DNA from: Dichetophora obliterata
Taxonomy: Eukaryota > Arthropoda > Insecta > Diptera > Sciomyzidae
Direction: 5' to 3'
Assembly: GCA_963920525.1 (NCBI GenBank)
Contig: OY986439.1
Span: 2,177,001-2,241,000 of the forward strand
DNA: 64,000 bases
Shown here: piece after piece, positions 1 through 11,603 of the stretch
Layout: each line of letters opens with the position of its first letter
Position numbering within the stretch: the stretch's first letter is position 1
Translations under genes and position numbers: made by a program
Notes under the pieces: model-generated
Database searches by the model: none
What the model was told of the DNA's origin: nothing
Seen by the model: the letters and a program-made list of their open reading frames with translations, nothing else

Positions 1-2804
1 AAGTTTTCTCCTAATTCTATTAATTATTCTATTAATAATTTAAATTATTGGTTAAGCCCTAAGTTTCATATTTTAATTTGTTGTATATAACTTGTTGTTA
101 TTATCTTTGCTATTCTTACTGCATTCAAAAGACTGTAAGTTTTTTATGTGAACATTGCCTTTAAATAAAATAATTATTTGCAAAAGCATTCCGTGTTTAA
201 AAAATATATCGATATTTTACATTTATTCTAATTTTTTGGTGGGAAATATTCTTAAGCCTGGAAAATTGGGTTAAGAATAAAAAATTATTTTCTTAATATG
301 AGACAATTTCCTGTTTTTCATTTTATTTCATTTTCTTTACATATATTTCTTTGATTTTATAAAATTTTTTATTTGTTTTTCTAATTACAAATTATTTTTA
401 GTGTTTATTTTTTTATAGCGGTCATGAAAGTCATTATTATATCATGCCTTCAAAAAGATTTAATTTCTTACAAAAAAATGACACCGAAATATAAAGTGTC
501 AAATGTTTATATTTATGTTTTGCTTAAGAAATTGTAAATAATAATGTATATTAAAAATATATATAAAAAATCGTAAAAATTTAATCATTGACTTGATTGA
601 TTGAGAATTGATTTGACCTATTTTTGAAACAAGCAAATAATAACTCGATGCAATTGTGTCTTAGCAATAGCTTTTTTGAATTTTTTTATATAATGTCGAG
701 TTTTTCGTCTATGAATCTTTTTGAATTTATTTTAATTTATTATAAAAATTATATTAGTATACAAGATTGACTCTTTTAAATGCAACGAATTTAGATAATT
801 CTAAATGTAAAGTTAAAATTACAGTTGGGATAACAACATTAATGACTGACATAATAAACTCTATTTCTTATGAATTATAATTTTCTAGCCTTAAAGTTGA
901 CTAATTTTTGGCTACGTAGTAAATGAGGGAAAAACTCGCTTTGCTAAGCCAAGACAAAATACGCAAAACGCTACATCTTAAAAACGGATATTTATGACAA
1001 GCATCGGGCCTGAATGAAGCAAACTGAAATTAACCCAGATGAAAGACTGAGCGTCATAATAATTTTAATAAAAGTTCGCGATGATTTTAATGCGTTTCCT
1101 GAGTGTAAAGAAAAATAAACTTTGAATTGTGGCAGAAAGCTCCATAAAAATGAGAAAAGCGTCGCGATTCATGCGCTGGCTGCGAGCGAACGAACAACAA
1201 ACCTGCTGCTCGTTCCGCACTCATCATCTACTATGTGCCATTGATTGTTTGATGGTGCAACATGCAAAACGGAAAACGGAAACGCGTTGCGTACACAATT
1301 CAATGGCGTAACTTAATTTTGTTTAAAATAATAAAACGAAAACAAAAAACCAGCTCGATGCGGAGCTAGAATGTGCTGCAGACGCACATAATTTATAGCT
1401 TTAATTTACCGTTCATTAAATTTGATCATAATTTACGACTCAATAAAAGGACGAAATAACTGCAAGGATATGCCGTGCATCGGGGTACAGAGAGTGAAGC
1501 GCGCATTTAACAAATGACGGCTATGCCGGATTGTATGGCAAAATAACAGCAGCAAAATAACTCAAATAAAAAACAACCATCTAATTGGCTTTGGAGGGAT
1601 GAAAACATTTGCATACTTTTAGGAATACTAAGAGTATATATATATTTTTTGTAAAGTGAAGCCAGTAAAACACGAGACAGCAGCGAAACAAACGTGGTAA
1701 TGGAAGGTTTTTCTAACTCTTAATAAAAAATGCTGCTGTCATGTCAATCTGGCAACGCCAGCCGGCAGGAAACACTTATGCGAAAATTCATTGATGCAGA
1801 AGTTAAGTTTTACTCGTTTTGTTCACAGTACCAACTTAAACAATATCTGTTATTTTGTTTCTCTTTGCTCCAGCTAGGCATGTATTTCACCCATTCACAT
1901 GTGTGGTACTTCATATCTCATTGTCTATTTAGCCACACAAGCAGAAGGAAGGTACGCGAAAAATGCGAAAATTTTGACAGTACAACAAATCTATGGCACG
2001 TGTGCGTCATTCTTATAATACACTTATGTATGTATATGAAAAGTTATTGCAACACATTCATTAACGAGCGTGAAACATTAGAGCGCAGCATGAGCCATTT
2101 GCTGCATTAAGAGTTATGTTATCTGGTGCGGCAAGTGAAAAATAAGTTGACGATGCCTATAGCAACTCCATTCCTAAATAATTGTAAAAAGTAACAATTG
2201 TTCGCGAAGTTAAAGGGCAATTTAAAACTATACTCTTGCATATGGGCATTTCCGTAGCTACGCATGTGACAGTCGTACGACTTTAATGAGTGGAAAAACA
2301 AAGAAAAATTACAGTTTTCTTATTTTGATTTTCAATAGTTTGCCAAGCGCACTATACAAGATGTTAAAGCTAAGAGTTGTTAAAAGTTCGGCTTTTAGAT
2401 AGAAGACACAAAATAGAAGTGGTTTTTACCTACATCAATATAAACGAAAAAATTTGCGAAGTGCGCACGAGTTTTTTATAAAGTTTTTTTAATATATTCT
2501 GGAATAATGTTGCTACATATTTATAATTGCTGCGTTGAAAAATCTTTTTTAATTACTTTTATACAAGCCATAATATGATATGTTACGTGATATATGTTAT
2601 GTGACAGATTTTTCCCTTCGAAGAAAAATAAATACTTTATAGTTTCGTTTATTTAGTTGAACTAGAAAATAAGGTGTAACTCAGGACCGTTTACAATCAA
2701 AAACTGAAAAAAATTTAATGAAACTTTGTATTACACGAGTATTTATTATACTTATTTCGTATATCGAAATACTTATATCGTATATTATATATTTCGCATA
2801 ATTA
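1..2804. other. AT-rich non-coding stretch, no gene recognised
   Basis: No open frame here resembles a protein family I know. The first 900 bases are almost pure A/T. A GC-richer patch lies at about 1000-2300, with several short open frames of unremarkable composition, the longest 126 codons at 1730-2110. I see no splice-site pair, tRNA or terminal inverted repeat that I can defend. It could be intron or intergenic sequence. Confidence 0.6.
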
Positions 2805-3366
2805 TCTTCGACTGGGCCGAAGTTAAAAACGGATTTTTTCAAATTTCATACCTAAAGTTTATATTAATTGTTAAAGGTGTTGGGCACAATTTTTGTGGAA
2901 TTGAAAGAGATTTTACGATTTTGGTGAACTTTGTATGGGAGGCAGGCGTGGTTTTCATCCCATTTTTACAAATTTCATACTCAAAGTTTATAAGAAATAT
3001 TAAAGACGCTGTGCAAAATTTGAAGTCATTATTTTCATTTTTGTGGATTTTGAAGAGATTAACCGTTTTGGTTAAGTCATTCTGTATGGGAGGTAGGCGT
3101 GGTTTTCATCCGATTTTTACAAGTTTCTTACTCAAAGCTTATATTAAATATTAAAAACACTGTGTAAAATTTGAAGTCATTAAATTAGTTTTTGTGGATT
3201 TAAAAGAGATTTTACCGTTTTGGTTAAGTCACTTTGTATGAGAGGTAGGCGTGGTTTTCATTCGATTTGGCTCATTTTAAAATTATGGCTGTTAACGTGA
3301 CCACAGACGGACAGACGGACAAGGCTAAATCGACTCAAGAGGTGATGCTGTTCAAAAATATATATA
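2805..3366 (+). repeat. Dispersed repeat R, copy 1, left part, with ~150-bp internal units
   Basis: The copy begins near TCTTCGACTGGGCCGAAG and contains three imperfect units, each carrying a version of GGGAGGTAGGCGTGGTTTTC (around 2938, 3088 and 3239), giving a period of about 150 bp. It ends with a CAGACGGA-type microsatellite and CTAAATCGACTCAAGAGGTG. The same blocks recur at 33.1-33.6 kb (minus strand), 47.1-47.4 plus 49.8-50.1 kb, and in altered form at 61.3-61.7 kb. The copy is cut by the mariner at 3367 and resumes at 4664. I do not recognise a coding capacity and cannot name the family. Confidence 0.7.
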
Positions 3367-4663
3367 CAGGGTCCGCCATGTAACTTTTTTTCAACTAGTG
3401 CTTATTTCGTGAATGGTAACACTTAGCTCATGTCTGATTTGACAGATAATTAGTTTTATCCTTCTGCGGAACGAATATGGTTGTGTATACGCTTGAACAA
3501 CGCTGGAAAATATTGCGACATTACTTTGAAAATCATGGTAATGTTGCAGAATGTGTGCGAAAATTGCGTACGGATTTTGGAAGAAGAGAAATACCGTCAG
3601 CTCCGTATGTTCGTTATCTTGTGAAAAAAGTGAAAGAAACTGGCATCCTCAGCGATAAAACAACGCGTGAAAAGCCAAAAACAGTGCATGCACCCGAGAG
3701 TATTGCTGCTGTGGCAGAAAGTGTGCGTGAAGCGCCATCAACATCAATTCACCGTCGTTCTTAACAATTGAACATTTCGGAGACAACATTGAGACGAATT
3801 TTGCATAAAGACCTTGGTATGACGCCATACAAAGTACAATTGGTTCAGGAGTTGAAGCCAACTGACCATCCAACGCGTTTTCGCTTCGCTAATTGGGCCT
3901 GCGATCGACTTACAGAAGATGCCGATTTTGCCAAAAAAATCATTTTTTTCAGATGAAGCTCATTTTGATCTTGGTGGGTATGTAAACAAGCAAAATTGTC
4001 GCATTTGAGGCACAGAAAACCCGCACGCATACATTGAAAAGCCGCTGCACCCAAAACGAGTCACTGTTTGGTGCGGATTTTGGTCCAGAGGCATAATTGG
4101 GCCATTTTTCTTCGAAAATGAGCATGGAGTAGCCGTTACAGTCAATGGCGATCGTTATCGGACCATGTTGAACGAATTTTTGTTCACAAAAATTTAAGAG
4201 GAAAATATTGGCAACATTTGGTTTCAACAGGACGGCGCTACGTGCCACACAGCCGAAGCTACACTCGATGTTTTGCGCACTGTTTTTGAAGATCGCATTA
4301 TCAGCCGCAGAGCTGATGTCGTTTGGCCACCTCGGAGCTGCGATTTGACACCGTTGGACTATTATTTGTGGGGTGCCCTCAAAGATAAGTGTTACGCCGA
4401 CAAGCCAGAGACAACTGACGCTTTAAAGGACAATATTCGTGAAGTCATTGGTGAAATACAGCTGCACACAATCGATAATGTGCTTAAAAATTGGACCGAT
4501 CGTGTAGGCTACTGCATGGCCAGCCGAGGCAGCCATTTGAATGAAATTATTTTCCATTATTTACCGGAAGAATTGTACTTTCAAATAAAAAAAGAAATTT
4601 TAGAAAATATCCAGTAGTTTTTTTTTATAGAATTTAAAAAAAAATGTTATTTGGCGGACCCTT
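3367..4663 (+). mobile_element. rosa-like (D,D41D) mariner element, inactive
   Basis: The element is 1,297 bp, the usual size for a mariner. Its ends are inverted repeats: CAGGGTCCGCCA at the left and TGGCGGACCCTT at the right (one mismatch at the terminal base). It is flanked by the TA target duplication at 3365-3366 and 4664-4665. The flanks rejoin into an uninterrupted copy of dispersed repeat R, whose second copy near 50 kb shows the uninterrupted order, so the boundaries are well supported. It holds one transposase reading frame with several disabling lesions (see 3477-4617). Confidence 0.93.
3477..4617 (+). pseudogene. mariner transposase pseudogene, D,D41D type
   Basis: This is the transposase of the surrounding mariner, a DDE/D enzyme that cuts and pastes the element at TA. 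The start at 3477 gives an N-terminal helix-turn-helix region. Catalytic motifs follow: SDEAHF (first Asp), WFQQDGATCHTA (second Asp) and WPPRSCDLTPLDYYLWG (third Asp). I count 41 residues between the second and third Asp, which is the rosa lineage signature rather than the 34 of most mariners. The C-terminus ends in SHLNEIIFHY and more, normal for the family. Lesions seen are an in-frame TAA at 3762-3764 (a Gln codon changed), a one-base T insertion in the run at about 3948-3955, TGA at 4006-4008 (where Trp is expected), and TAA at 4195-4197. With so few lesions the copy is fairly young but cannot encode an enzyme. Confidence 0.93.
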
Positions 4664-4745
4664 TACTTTACTTTTCTATACCGGCCACGCCTCCTTATCG
4701 GCGTTACAAATGGAGTGCCAAAGTTAATATACCCCTATTACGTTT
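4664..4745 (+). repeat. Dispersed repeat R, copy 1, right part
   Basis: The sequence CACGCCTCCTTATCGGCG followed by TTACAAATGGAGTGCCAAAG continues repeat R after the mariner. It matches the block at about 50,018-50,065 near the end of the copy at 49.8-50.1 kb. Confidence 0.7.
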
Positions 4746-4867
4746 TTTAAACGGTGGCTTATAAATATTAGCATACAAGAAAAACCTATTTTAAATGCAA
4801 CGATTTAAAAATTCTAAATAAAAATTATAAAAAATTGGCACAACAACAGTTTAAGAATAGGCTAAGG

Positions 4868-4979
4868 ATATAAGTGATTTTAATTTAAACGTAAGGTAAG
4901 AGGAAAAAATAGTTAACAAATTTTATGCATATGATTATGCGTCTAAAGATAAAAATGATTTTGATTTAAACGTAAGGTA
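4868..4979. repeat. 81-bp spaced duplicate at LINE 3' end
   Basis: A block ending in GATTTAAACGTAAGGTA occurs at about 4871-4898 and again at about 4952-4979, offset by 81 bp with two or three differences. It sits at the 3' end of the minus-strand LINE fossil and may be its 3' UTR repeat. That placement is inference. Confidence 0.5.
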
Positions 4980-7110
4980 TCCGTAAAACAAGAAAAATAA
5001 ATGAAATAAATTAAAGTGCTTTAATAAGGGAATAAAAAAAGAGAGAAAAATAAGGAAGAGGTAAGAAAAGTAATCAAGAACTAATTTCTTAAAGTTTGTT
5101 TTGTTGTTAACGCGTTTTAAGTTATTTGGTAGGGAATTCCAAAGTCTTATTGCGTTAATGAAAAACAGCCGACTAAATTCATTGTATTTGAACTGGGGAA
5201 CTAGGAAGAACACATTTCTGATGAATCTGCAAAATTTAAGTTTTTCAAACAAGTAATTAGGACCTTTGGAAGTCATAAAATTGTGCAAAAAAATACAGTT
5301 TCTTGCATTAAGAAAATTAATGATATTGCAACCAAGTATGCGATTACTGTATGCAGATATATGATCAAACCTACTAATACCGCAAACATATCGAGCTGCA
5401 TTGTTATATGCCACTAATTGTTTATTTGATGACCTTGAGTCCAGCTTGCTATATAAATACTACTTCGGAATCAGTTATTATTGGCACGATTAATTGCATA
5501 ACTAATTTTCGCCTTGTTTCAGTGGGAATTTCACACGTGAGTGAAATGTTTATAATTAATCCTAAATTAACGCCTTTGTGAACAAATCCAAGCTTTGTTC
5601 CAGTAAGAAAGATAGGAGACAGATCTTTAAACGGGTTTCGGGATTTTACAACTGGTAGAACATATGATTTATTAGGATTCAACCTCAGTTTGTTTTCTGA
5701 TGCCCATCTGTTGATTTCAGTCATGTCTTCGATTACCCTGGCACATCCTCGATATGACATGTTGGTCGAGAGAGATAGAGTTGCAAATCATCTGCATATA
5801 CATGCACTGTAACATTATTACATACTGAAAAAATGTCATTAGAAACATTGTGAACATAAGCGGCCTTTTGAACATACAAATAGATCGGAATCCCGAGTAT
5901 CTGCTTCCTACCTTAACCCTTGAGTCCTTCCGTCTTAATAGCTTGAACAGCAGTATCTGAGAAGCTGAAGTATGTATTTAACTTTTTATAAAGCTGGTGG
6001 CTTACACTGTCGAAGGTTTTCGAGAAATCTAATAGACTGACTAAAGTGACATGACCCTTATCATAATATGTTCTGATGTCATCTAAAACTTTCACAACAG
6101 CAGTGGAACAACTGTGTCCAGGGCGAATTCCCGACTGAAGGGGCGACAAAAGGTTATTTCCATTCAGATGGTAAGAAATCTGCTCAGCCATAATGGGCCC
6201 CATACACGCTGCAACCAAAGCAAAGCTGGAAGTGTAACTTGGAAGTTTTTGACAGTTTTTGACATCATTTTGAAAGTTTTTGACATCACTATGAAGTCGC
6301 AGCGTGTGTGTCGAAGTTACGCAACTCATTGACGGTTGCAACTCAAGTTGCAGCAAAATTAAATTCGTTTAATATTTTGATTGCAGTTGCTGTTTTTTGC
6401 TACGTTGTTGCTGAGTTGCAGCGTGTATGGCAAAATGGATTGCTGCAACCATCGCAGCGTGTGTGTCAAATGTATTAAAAAAGACGTAATCTGGTTGCAG
6501 TTCCACTAATTTTTTGGTTGCAGTGTGTATGGGCCGCATAAGAGATTTAAGTACTTTTGAGAGTGACGAGAGAAGATTGATTGGGCGGAAGTCACTAGGT
6601 ACACCCGTCGTCGGTTTTTTGGCAATAGGCATTACCGTCGCAATTTTCAAAATTGATGGAAACTTAGAGCTTGTTGGGTAGTAATTATATGTATGCACGA
6701 GGGGGCTTATAACATAAGGCAGAATAAGCTTAACAAACCTGATATCTATCCTGTCTACGCCGATAGCATTTGATTTTATCTTTAAGATGCATCTCACAAC
6801 ATTTGCCTCATTTACCGCAGTAAACTGAAATGTCTGAGACAAAGTAGGGGTGGATATACTAAACAAGTTAGAGGATTCGGTCAAGGGACTAGATACGAAA
6901 TATTCATTTAGAAGATCAGGATCTAGGTTAAAACCTCCAACTTTATTGTTTCCTATTCCAATTTCCGTTAAGTTATTCCACAGTTTCTTTGACGGTAGAG
7001 ATGAACTTAGTTTCGATAAAAATAACCTTTTTTTGGCAATTCGACTGCGGATGAAGACTCTTTTCTTCTTATTTAATTATTTCATGTGTGCTGTCATTTT
7101 TTTAAATTCA
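4935..7110 (-). pseudogene. Non-LTR (LINE) reverse-transcriptase fossil
   Basis: Read on the minus strand, frames join in the order of a LINE ORF2. First comes a pre-RT linker (LWNNLTEIGIGNN ... DPDLLNEYF, about 7000-6900). Next are RT motifs: DFRPINLLSSLSKVLKSL near 6590, then LSPLQSGIRPGHSCSTAVV and SLLDFSKTFDSVSHQL near 6150-6000. The catalytic HVYADDLQLYLSRP lies at about 5810-5770, then INRWASENKLRLNPNKS, and a C-terminal region (NAIRLWNSLPNNLK) at about 5150. The GVPQGS/LGP block expected before YADD is missing or scrambled near 5900. Frames shift several times and a MITE interrupts the RT domain at 6194-6536. The style fits the Jockey/CR1/I supergroup; I cannot fix the clade. No intact endonuclease or ORF1 is visible. 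Confidence 0.88.
6194..6536. mobile_element. MITE of 343 bp in the LINE RT domain
   Basis: The ends are inverted repeats with the shared core CATACACRCTGCAACCAAA. Perfect 5-bp direct repeats CATAA flank it (6189-6193 and 6537-6541). Removing the insert and one CATAA makes the LINE reading frame run on as KSLM-AEQISYHL, which confirms the boundaries independently. Inside are several subterminal copies of GCAGCGTGTGTG. It has no coding capacity. A 5-bp duplication does not match Tc1/mariner (TA), hAT (8 bp) or piggyBac (TTAA); the superfamily is unassigned. Confidence 0.82.
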
Positions 7111-7161
7111 AACTGAGATCTGCTCTCAGTACTCTCACAATATAATTTTTTTTTATAAGGG

Positions 7162-8192
7162 CAGTGCAGGGACTTGAAAAAAAATTTTAGTGGTAGAATG
7201 GACTTAAAAAGTGTGGTAGATTAAATTAAAATGTGATATATTTGATACATCATATATCTATTATAAAAAAAAATGTACATAACGCAGTTTACAATAAAAA
7301 AATAGTACATACTTCATATAACAAAAAAAAGCAGATTAAAGACGAACATACTTTCAGTCAATAAAAAGAAAAATGAAACATTATGGAACAAATCTAGTTA
7401 AGGGGCAAGAGCCTACTTTTATTTCACCTACTTAAGGCCCAATTTCATCACAGTCTGGTAAAAGTTACCGTCCCGGTAGGCTCGCCGGAAATGGAGGTAT
7501 GATTTTTCAGAAAGTTGTCTGTTTACCGAGACGGTATCTTTTATTTTAGCCTCCAGCGCAAACGCTTTGTCATTGTCAAAATATCTAATATCTATCTAAT
7601 GATATTCAGAATTAAGCTTTTTAGTGATGATACAATAAAAGTTCATAACAAAATCCAAACAATTCTTATTTCCAACACCAAAATCGTGAGAATGTCAAGA
7701 AAAAGGATATTTTCCCAGGGATTTTTTAACCCCCAAAAACCATTCCATTCTATGGAATGCCTTCTTAAAGTTCTGCTGGGAAACACCTACTTTCATTAAA
7801 GGGCTCACAGAAATCTTCCATTGAATTATTTTATCAATGGATTAAATTAAATTGATTAAATTATTTTATCAATAAACATTTTAAGCAATAAAAATATATT
7901 AAAAACTGTTATTTGTTTGTTCTTTATAAGTTAATTTACAGTTTATTAGTTTTTGTTTATTTTGGAAGCTCGTTTCATGGTTGGGATAAGTACTACTTCA
8001 TAATTTTGGAAATGTGTTTTATGGTAGAGCGAAGTACCATTTAAGTATTCCATAGAGAACAAATTCATCAAACAATTTTTTGATGGTGGAAATAGTGGTA
8101 GATTTTAGGCCTTCGGTGGTAAAAGTAGCAGATATTAAAATATTTATAAAATGTGGTAGATCTACCACAATAGTGGTAAAGTCCGTGCCCTG
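7162..8192. mobile_element. hAT-like non-autonomous TIR element, ~1.03 kb
   Basis: The left end reads CAGTGCAGGGACTT and the reverse complement of the right end reads CAGGGCACGGACTT, matching at 12 of 14 bases. Both ends continue with subterminal GTGGTAGA or TCTACCAC blocks. The flanking octamers TATAAGGG and TATGGGTG match at only 5 of 8 positions, so a hAT-type 8-bp duplication is possible but decayed. No transposase domain was recognised inside. A stretch near 7435-7540 with GTTACCGTCCCGGTAGG is unlike the rest and may be a nested insertion. Confidence 0.6.
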
Positions 8193-11000
8193 TATGGGTG
8201 TATAAAATAATTTTAAGTAACATTTTTCAGTCGCGTTGACCTTTTAGCGGATGTGCCCATATAACTAATTTAACATTATACTAATTCGTAAATACAAAAT
8301 CAAAAAAGGATGTAATTTCAAAAAATGGCTTTGAAAGGTGAAAAAATTGATCCCTTTGGTTTCTATTAATTTTTAATATTTTCTCTGAACAGCATCTTCC
8401 TTTAGTTTCTTGAATTTTATTAGCTCCTTCTTACAAACAAGAGAGTTACGACCTTTTTCATATGGTTAGTTTTTGTGGAAATTTGGCAAATTTGTTTGAA
8501 AATATTGCCAAATAACTTTGAAAAGTTGGAAATAACATTAAAAAAATCGATTTTTACAAAATTTTGTTTTATTTTTATTTCTGAAATCTGTTTAAATTTT
8601 TTAAATCAGCAACATTCAAATATTAAGGTGAAAAATTTTAAAAAAGATCAGAGAACTTCCTCTATTTTTGTAACTTGGGCTGAACGCACTGTGTTTTGGG
8701 TCGAAATGTCGATGACTGTCACTAAAATTTCTCATTTTAAAAGCTCTTCTTCACTCGCATACCCCCCACCCACCCTTTCTGTACAATATTCACAAAGTGA
8801 CCAAATATTCATTTGTTTTTATGTCATTTCGCAACCCACATGTCATTTTTCATTTGTCTCCTTAGCTTTGTCCTGGCCTTTGCCTCAGCATCTGGACTCC
8901 TTGTGGACTAACGACACACGGCCACTGGAGTAATAAACCAATTTAGACTAAGGAAATCATCCACATACAAACTTAGTCATCGACAGCAATACGTATATTA
9001 TGTACTGCATAAACAGCATCCTCGGGAAAACCCTGATTGATGCTCATGCAACAAACGTACCAGCAACTTTTGCCCCGCCACATACTTCATCACTCCAAAG
9101 TATCTCATAGTAACGTATAACAATAGCTTAGGTTATATTTATACGTAACAGCAAAGAGGTGGTGCTCGAGCTGCCAAAGCTGTTGAGAAATAATAAATTA
9201 TTGTGTTGAGGCAATATGCAGAAGCAGTCAACTCCGACCAATGACAGCACAACTGGCCTCTGACAAGGGGTCCAAACTCATCCGAATGGTCATTCATCTA
9301 AAAGTTCAGATTAAGATCTAACAAGATGTAGCAAAGTTATTGAATAAAATCCAGAAGATGAAGTAAAAAAAACAACAATGTTATCATAAGTTGAAAAATT
9401 GAATATGATGAAATGAATAACATTCGTTCTGCTTCGTGAATCGGAAAGATTCATTGACAAACTCAATTTAAAGAAAACGATAAAATCTTTCATTTAATTA
9501 GCTCTCTTTAACTGCACCGGACAAGACTTACGAGATCATAATTATTAAAAGACGAGAATAATGACAGCGAAAGATATACTTTCACAACGTAGAGATGGTA
9601 TGGAAGTACTTTATTATATTTTGGATTGTTAAACGCCAAGTCGAATCGATAACTTGCTTCCACAACCGAGCTGATTCATATATTAATATGCAAATTCATT
9701 TAAGATTAGGGATATATAATATGCATCGGACCTAAAACCTGTAGTTCAAAATTCAGTTTGGATGAAATTTTAAAAAGAATAACAAATTATGTTTGTTCTA
9801 ATCTGTACTTATTTATATCCCAATGTTGTTAGTTTTTGCAAAATAAAAAGAACACTTCATTTACAGTTACACTAACTCTCTTTTAAGTCCAACTTTTTTC
9901 AAGCAATACAAAAATATCACAAAAAATAATTTTCTCCATAATTCCGCTACTTTTGAAAAATCACAAACAATTCACAATACTCAAAAAGTCAATGAAAAAA
10001 GTTATAACAATACACTTAAAGTAATAGCATTCTATTTTTCATTAATTCATTTAAAATATCGACCAAAAAACAATAAGCCAATATTAAAGAAACTATCAAC
10101 ACATCACCATTCATCAGCTGTTGTCAGGCAGATTTCTTTTAGCCCAAAAAAACTATGTAGGTTTTGGCACATTTCGCAATGAAATGAACAAACCAATTTA
10201 GGAAAAGAAGAAATTCCTTTTTTCTAAGCCTACAATGATTATAGTGCATATGTGTTAAGTAGTTAAGGTGACATAAAAAACAAAACATTGAGGTAATGTT
10301 AAAAATCATTTCACAATCAACTCGCAGTCATGGTATAATAACTGAAGAATGCATCTGCATTTTGGAGAGGCAGAGAGTCAAGACGAATTTGACAGCTCAT
10401 GGATAAAAGCGATGAGAAAGCGAAAATGTACAAAATGTAAACAAAGTTAAACTTGAAAGTTTTTTTTATTGCAAAATTGTAAAAAATTGTGCTTTTTGAA
10501 GTTTACTCATTTTAATTGCTGAATGAAAAACAGCATTCTCAAATAATGAAATAAAAGATACACTAAGAGAGCAAATATGTTTGCCACAAGTATAATTGCC
10601 TTGAATCTAAAGTATATATAGGACCAGTTGAAAACTATATGAGGAAAATTATAGGTCTCTTTTTTGTCGTTGCGCGTCCATTCCTAATGAGAACAAAAAA
10701 CCCTTAAGACCCAACAAAATTTTACCTTTAGATTTGCGCAAATCGTTTTAAAGTCATTTTGGAGTTATTTACGACTTAAATCATTTTTAATAATGTGTTG
10801 CCCAAACAAAAACACATATGGAATATATTTTAACGAAAAATAATAATCTATAAAAATCTAAGATTTTTCAAAGATTTTTAAAATTTTTTAAAATATATAT
10901 CTCATATTTTTTGCGGAGCTTTAAATATGCAATTTTACTCGTAAACAAAAATTATCGTTTTTCCACATACAATTTTTCCCTTATTTTGTTCTAGCGACAT
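8193..11000. other. Non-coding stretch, nothing recognised
   Basis: Low-complexity AT-rich DNA. The longest open frame (152 codons at 8475-8933) has phenylalanine/isoleucine-rich composition typical of random AT-rich translation. A somewhat GC-richer patch at 8900-9300 shows no recognisable domain, splice structure or repeat pair. Confidence 0.55.
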
Positions 11001-11002
11001 TA

Positions 11003-11336
11003 GGTCTGTTTCCTTACTAACTTTAAGTAAGGTTTGAGTAAAGTTCAATCTGTGAGAGTAACTCAATTATCTGTCAAAATGTGCGAATATGCTGTAAAGT
11101 ACGGAAACGACTTCAAGCAAGTTTCGAGCAGAACAGTTGCTGTTGACAGTAAATTGAAGCAATTAGATTCGTGCTCGAAGAAATTTTTCAAGTAAAGTTC
11201 AAGCTTGTTTCGGGTAATTGTAAGAGAATAGAAATTGACATTTAGCGTGTTCTTTTTCTCTCTCGAGCTTGAAAAATGTGTAATGAAACGCTTTCAAGCA
11301 ACTTCAAGTTACTTGAATCCAGTACGGGAACAGACC
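11003..11336. mobile_element. TA-flanked MITE, 334 bp
   Basis: The left end GGTCTGTTTCCTTACT and the reverse complement of the right end GGTCTGTTCCCGTACT form an inverted repeat, flanked by TA at 11001-11002 and 11337-11338. The interior is non-coding with repeated CAAG/TTGAA subterminal words (CTTCAAGCAAGTTTCGAGC, CAAGTTACTTGAA). The TA duplication points to Tc1/mariner-type mobilisation. Confidence 0.72.
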
Positions 11337-11338
11337 TA

Positions 11339-11601
11339 CAGTCCTATTCTGGCAAATTGACAAATTGTTAACCAGTATTTTGAATATTTCTATGTGTTTG
11401 TTGTTTTCAAAACAAAATTTAAAGCTCAAAAAACAAAATTTGTTAGTGAAATTGTCAATAACTGAAAAGCAGTTGACAATTTTTATCAATTTTTTTTTTT
11501 TGAGCTTCAAATTTTGTTTTATAATAAAAAAATTACAACAAACACATAGAAATATTCAAAATACTGATTAACAATTTGTTAATTTGCCAGAATAGGGCTG
11601 C
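11339..11601. mobile_element. Foldback MITE with ~110-bp arms, sharing a TA with its neighbour
   Basis: The element starts CAGTCCTATTCTGGCAAATT and the right end is its near-perfect complement. The arms run about 110 bp each and share long blocks such as ATATTTCTATGTGTTTGTTG, leaving a short loop around the T-run at 11490. TA lies on each side (11337-11338 and 11602-11603). The left TA is also the right TA of the preceding MITE, so one element inserted at the edge of the other. Confidence 0.75.
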
Positions 11602-11603
11602 TA

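Noticed and set aside
1730..2110. 126-codon open frame
   Set aside because: Phe/His/Cys-rich, no recognisable domain, no splice or promoter context; taken as chance.
8475..8933. 152-codon open frame
   Set aside because: Composition of translated AT-rich DNA; no motif.
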